In this document: positions 32,512 through 33,318 of the stretch, in pieces
How positions within the stretch are numbered: the stretch's first letter is position 1
Layout of the letters: every line of letters starts with the position of its first letter
Assembly (NCBI RefSeq): GCF_900172355.1
Contig: NZ_FWFZ01000036.1
Coordinates: forward strand, 1-33,318
From: Roseisalinus antarcticus
GTDB taxonomy: Bacteria; Pseudomonadota; Alphaproteobacteria; Rhodobacterales; Rhodobacteraceae
Direction: 5' to 3'
DNA: 33,318 nucleotides
Translations under genes and position numbers: made by a program
Notes under the pieces: generated by a model
Told to the model about the DNA's origin: nothing
The model's database searches: none
The model's input: the letters and a program-made list of their open reading frames with translations, nothing else

Positions 32512-32733
32512 ATGGCCTATGCACAGACCAATATCGGACGCCTCTACCAAGGCGGGCTGAAATCCCGGATCCAGCAGCTGCGCACGTCGATCCGCCGCCG
32601 GGCCGAGCGCCGTGCCGTCTATCTCAGGACGTACAACGAGCTCAATACGCTGAGCGACCGGGATCTGGCGGATTTCGGATTCCACCGCAGCGAGATCGCG
32701 GGCATCTCCCGCAAGGCGGCCGAGAAAGCCTGA
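32512..32733 (+). CDS. DUF1127-family small basic protein
   Basis: A 73-residue protein with the DUF1127 signature near the C-terminus: Y-N-E-L-N-x-L-S-D-R-D-L-A-D-F-G and then RSEI. The first half is Arg-rich (RTSIRRRAERRAVYLR), consistent with nucleic-acid binding. In Rhodobacter sphaeroides a DUF1127 protein (CcaF1) binds RNA, and Agrobacterium members affect phosphate and carbon metabolism. GGAGG lies eight bases before the ATG, the strongest site in this part of the window. The preceding 300 bases contain no gene and presumably the promoter. A terminator follows at 32805-32831. Confidence 0.93.
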   Translation: MAYAQTNIGRLYQGGLKSRIQQLRTSIRRRAERRAVYLRTYNELNTLSDRDLADFGFHRSEIAGISRKAAEKA

Positions 32734-32804
32734 TTTGGCATGGCGCCGAAGCGGTGCAATGCCTCCGGGTCACTTGTGGTCCCGGTTCAACAGCAGAACG
32801 ACTT

Positions 32805-32831
32805 CCGCCGGGTCCCATGCCCGGCGGTTTT
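32805..32831 (+). terminator. Intrinsic terminator after the DUF1127 gene
   Basis: CCGCCGGG (32805-32812) and CCCGGCGG (32820-32827) form a perfect 8-bp stem with a 7-base loop, directly followed by four T. It lies 72 bases after the stop codon, leaving room for a short 3' untranslated segment. Confidence 0.8.
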
Positions 32832-33185
32832 CGTTCGGGCGGCGGTTCACCCACGTCGCCAGAGACTCTGTCGTCCCCGTCCGGTTCTATGCTGCCATTC
32901 CTGCGCACTCCCCCATGGATGTTCTGGCGCGGCGGTATCGCTGCGTGATGAGGGGATGGGCGGGGCTCCGACAAGAGAGCTGATGGCGAAGGTGTGTGTC
33001 CCGAGTGGGGCAAAGACCAATCAGCCAGGACACGCAAGGTGACCCTGCGGCATACCCCTGGATGACGCAGAAAACAGGGCCTGATTCCCCGGCCACGAGG
33101 GGTTTTTGGTCAGCTGGATGCGGTTCCGTTCCACGTAACCGCCTGTATCCAAACAATTTTGGCAGAAAGTTGGGTCGCGAGGAGA
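32832..33185. other. Non-coding region before the probable rRNA promoter
   Basis: No gene or RNA was recognised. CCCC/GGGG flanking an 8-base loop at 33087-33102 followed by five T is too short a stem to call a terminator. Confidence 0.45.
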
Positions 33186-33231
33186 TTTTTTGAAAAAAGC
33201 ACTTGCGGGGTAGGTCATCAAACCGTAGATA
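33186..33231 (+). promoter_or_regulatory. Probable rRNA operon promoter reading out of the window
   Basis: TTTTTTGAAAAAA (33186-33198) resembles an UP-type AT element. It is followed by TTGCGG (33203-33208), a 17-base spacer and TAGATA (33226-33231). This arrangement resembles what I recall of rRNA promoters in Rhodobacteraceae. The remaining 87 bases have no reading frame and look like an untranslated leader. The 16S gene itself would lie beyond the window, so this is inferred. Confidence 0.45.
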
Positions 33232-33318
33232 CGCCTTCACCGGCAGGGCAGCGATGCTTGGTCGGGGCGCCAGACGGGGTTTCGGCTTACGAGGCGGAGA
33301 AGAAAATCAGAGGTATTT

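Noticed and set aside
33087-33107. CCCC/GGGG hairpin followed by five T
   Set aside because: A four-base stem is too weak to call a terminator.

Overview
The window is high-GC DNA with very tight ATGA/TAATG gene overlaps. It carries tripartite tricarboxylate transporter (Tct) genes, a DUF1127 protein, a Mo-hydroxylase operon and RTX-type secreted proteins, which together point to an alphaproteobacterium, most likely a member of the Rhodobacteraceae (roseobacter/Paracoccus-like). This assignment is by gene content and style only; no rRNA gene lies inside the window, although a likely rrn promoter sits at the right edge.

Left part (1-8343): the tail of an RTX-like gene, then a divergent Tct locus. 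tctD and a TctE-type kinase run leftwards. The kinase continues without a stop into a periplasmic binding protein domain, which is broken at a run of ten G/C bases. tctC (broken by one missing base), tctB, tctA and an AbrB-family membrane protein run rightwards. This is a carboxylate uptake system with its own two-component control.

Middle part (8397-16397): a compact eight-gene leftward operon. It encodes an aspartate-dehydrogenase-like enzyme, an NMT1/TauA-type binding protein (with a stop codon at codon 4 of its best start), permease, ATPase, second permease, and the large, FAD and [2Fe-2S] subunits of a xanthine-dehydrogenase-family Mo hydroxylase. Uptake and hydroxylation of a small, probably N-heterocyclic or aromatic, substrate is the reasonable inference; the substrate is unknown.

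Right part (16940-30013): a large MscS channel, then three nearly identical tandem copies (322-bp period) of a 70-residue exported peptide with an aromatic, two-cysteine C-terminus. These are the most unusual item here. Then come an NrtR-like NUDIX protein, an ExoD-family membrane protein, a NCX-like antiporter with a degenerate first alpha repeat, a single-domain response regulator, small disordered proteins, a ferredoxin-NADP-reductase-type flavoprotein, a secreted PRC-barrel protein, a KaiC-like ATPase overlapping an HWE histidine kinase, and a TSUP permease.

Right end (30014-33318): about 1.4 kb of decayed DNA with an enoyl-CoA hydratase remnant, a second RTX protein (frameshifted) whose C-terminus is about 90 % identical to the gene fragment at the left edge, a DUF1127 gene with a clear terminator, and a probable rRNA promoter. 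Four genes carry single-base lesions, so sequencing error has to be excluded before any of them is called a true pseudogene.
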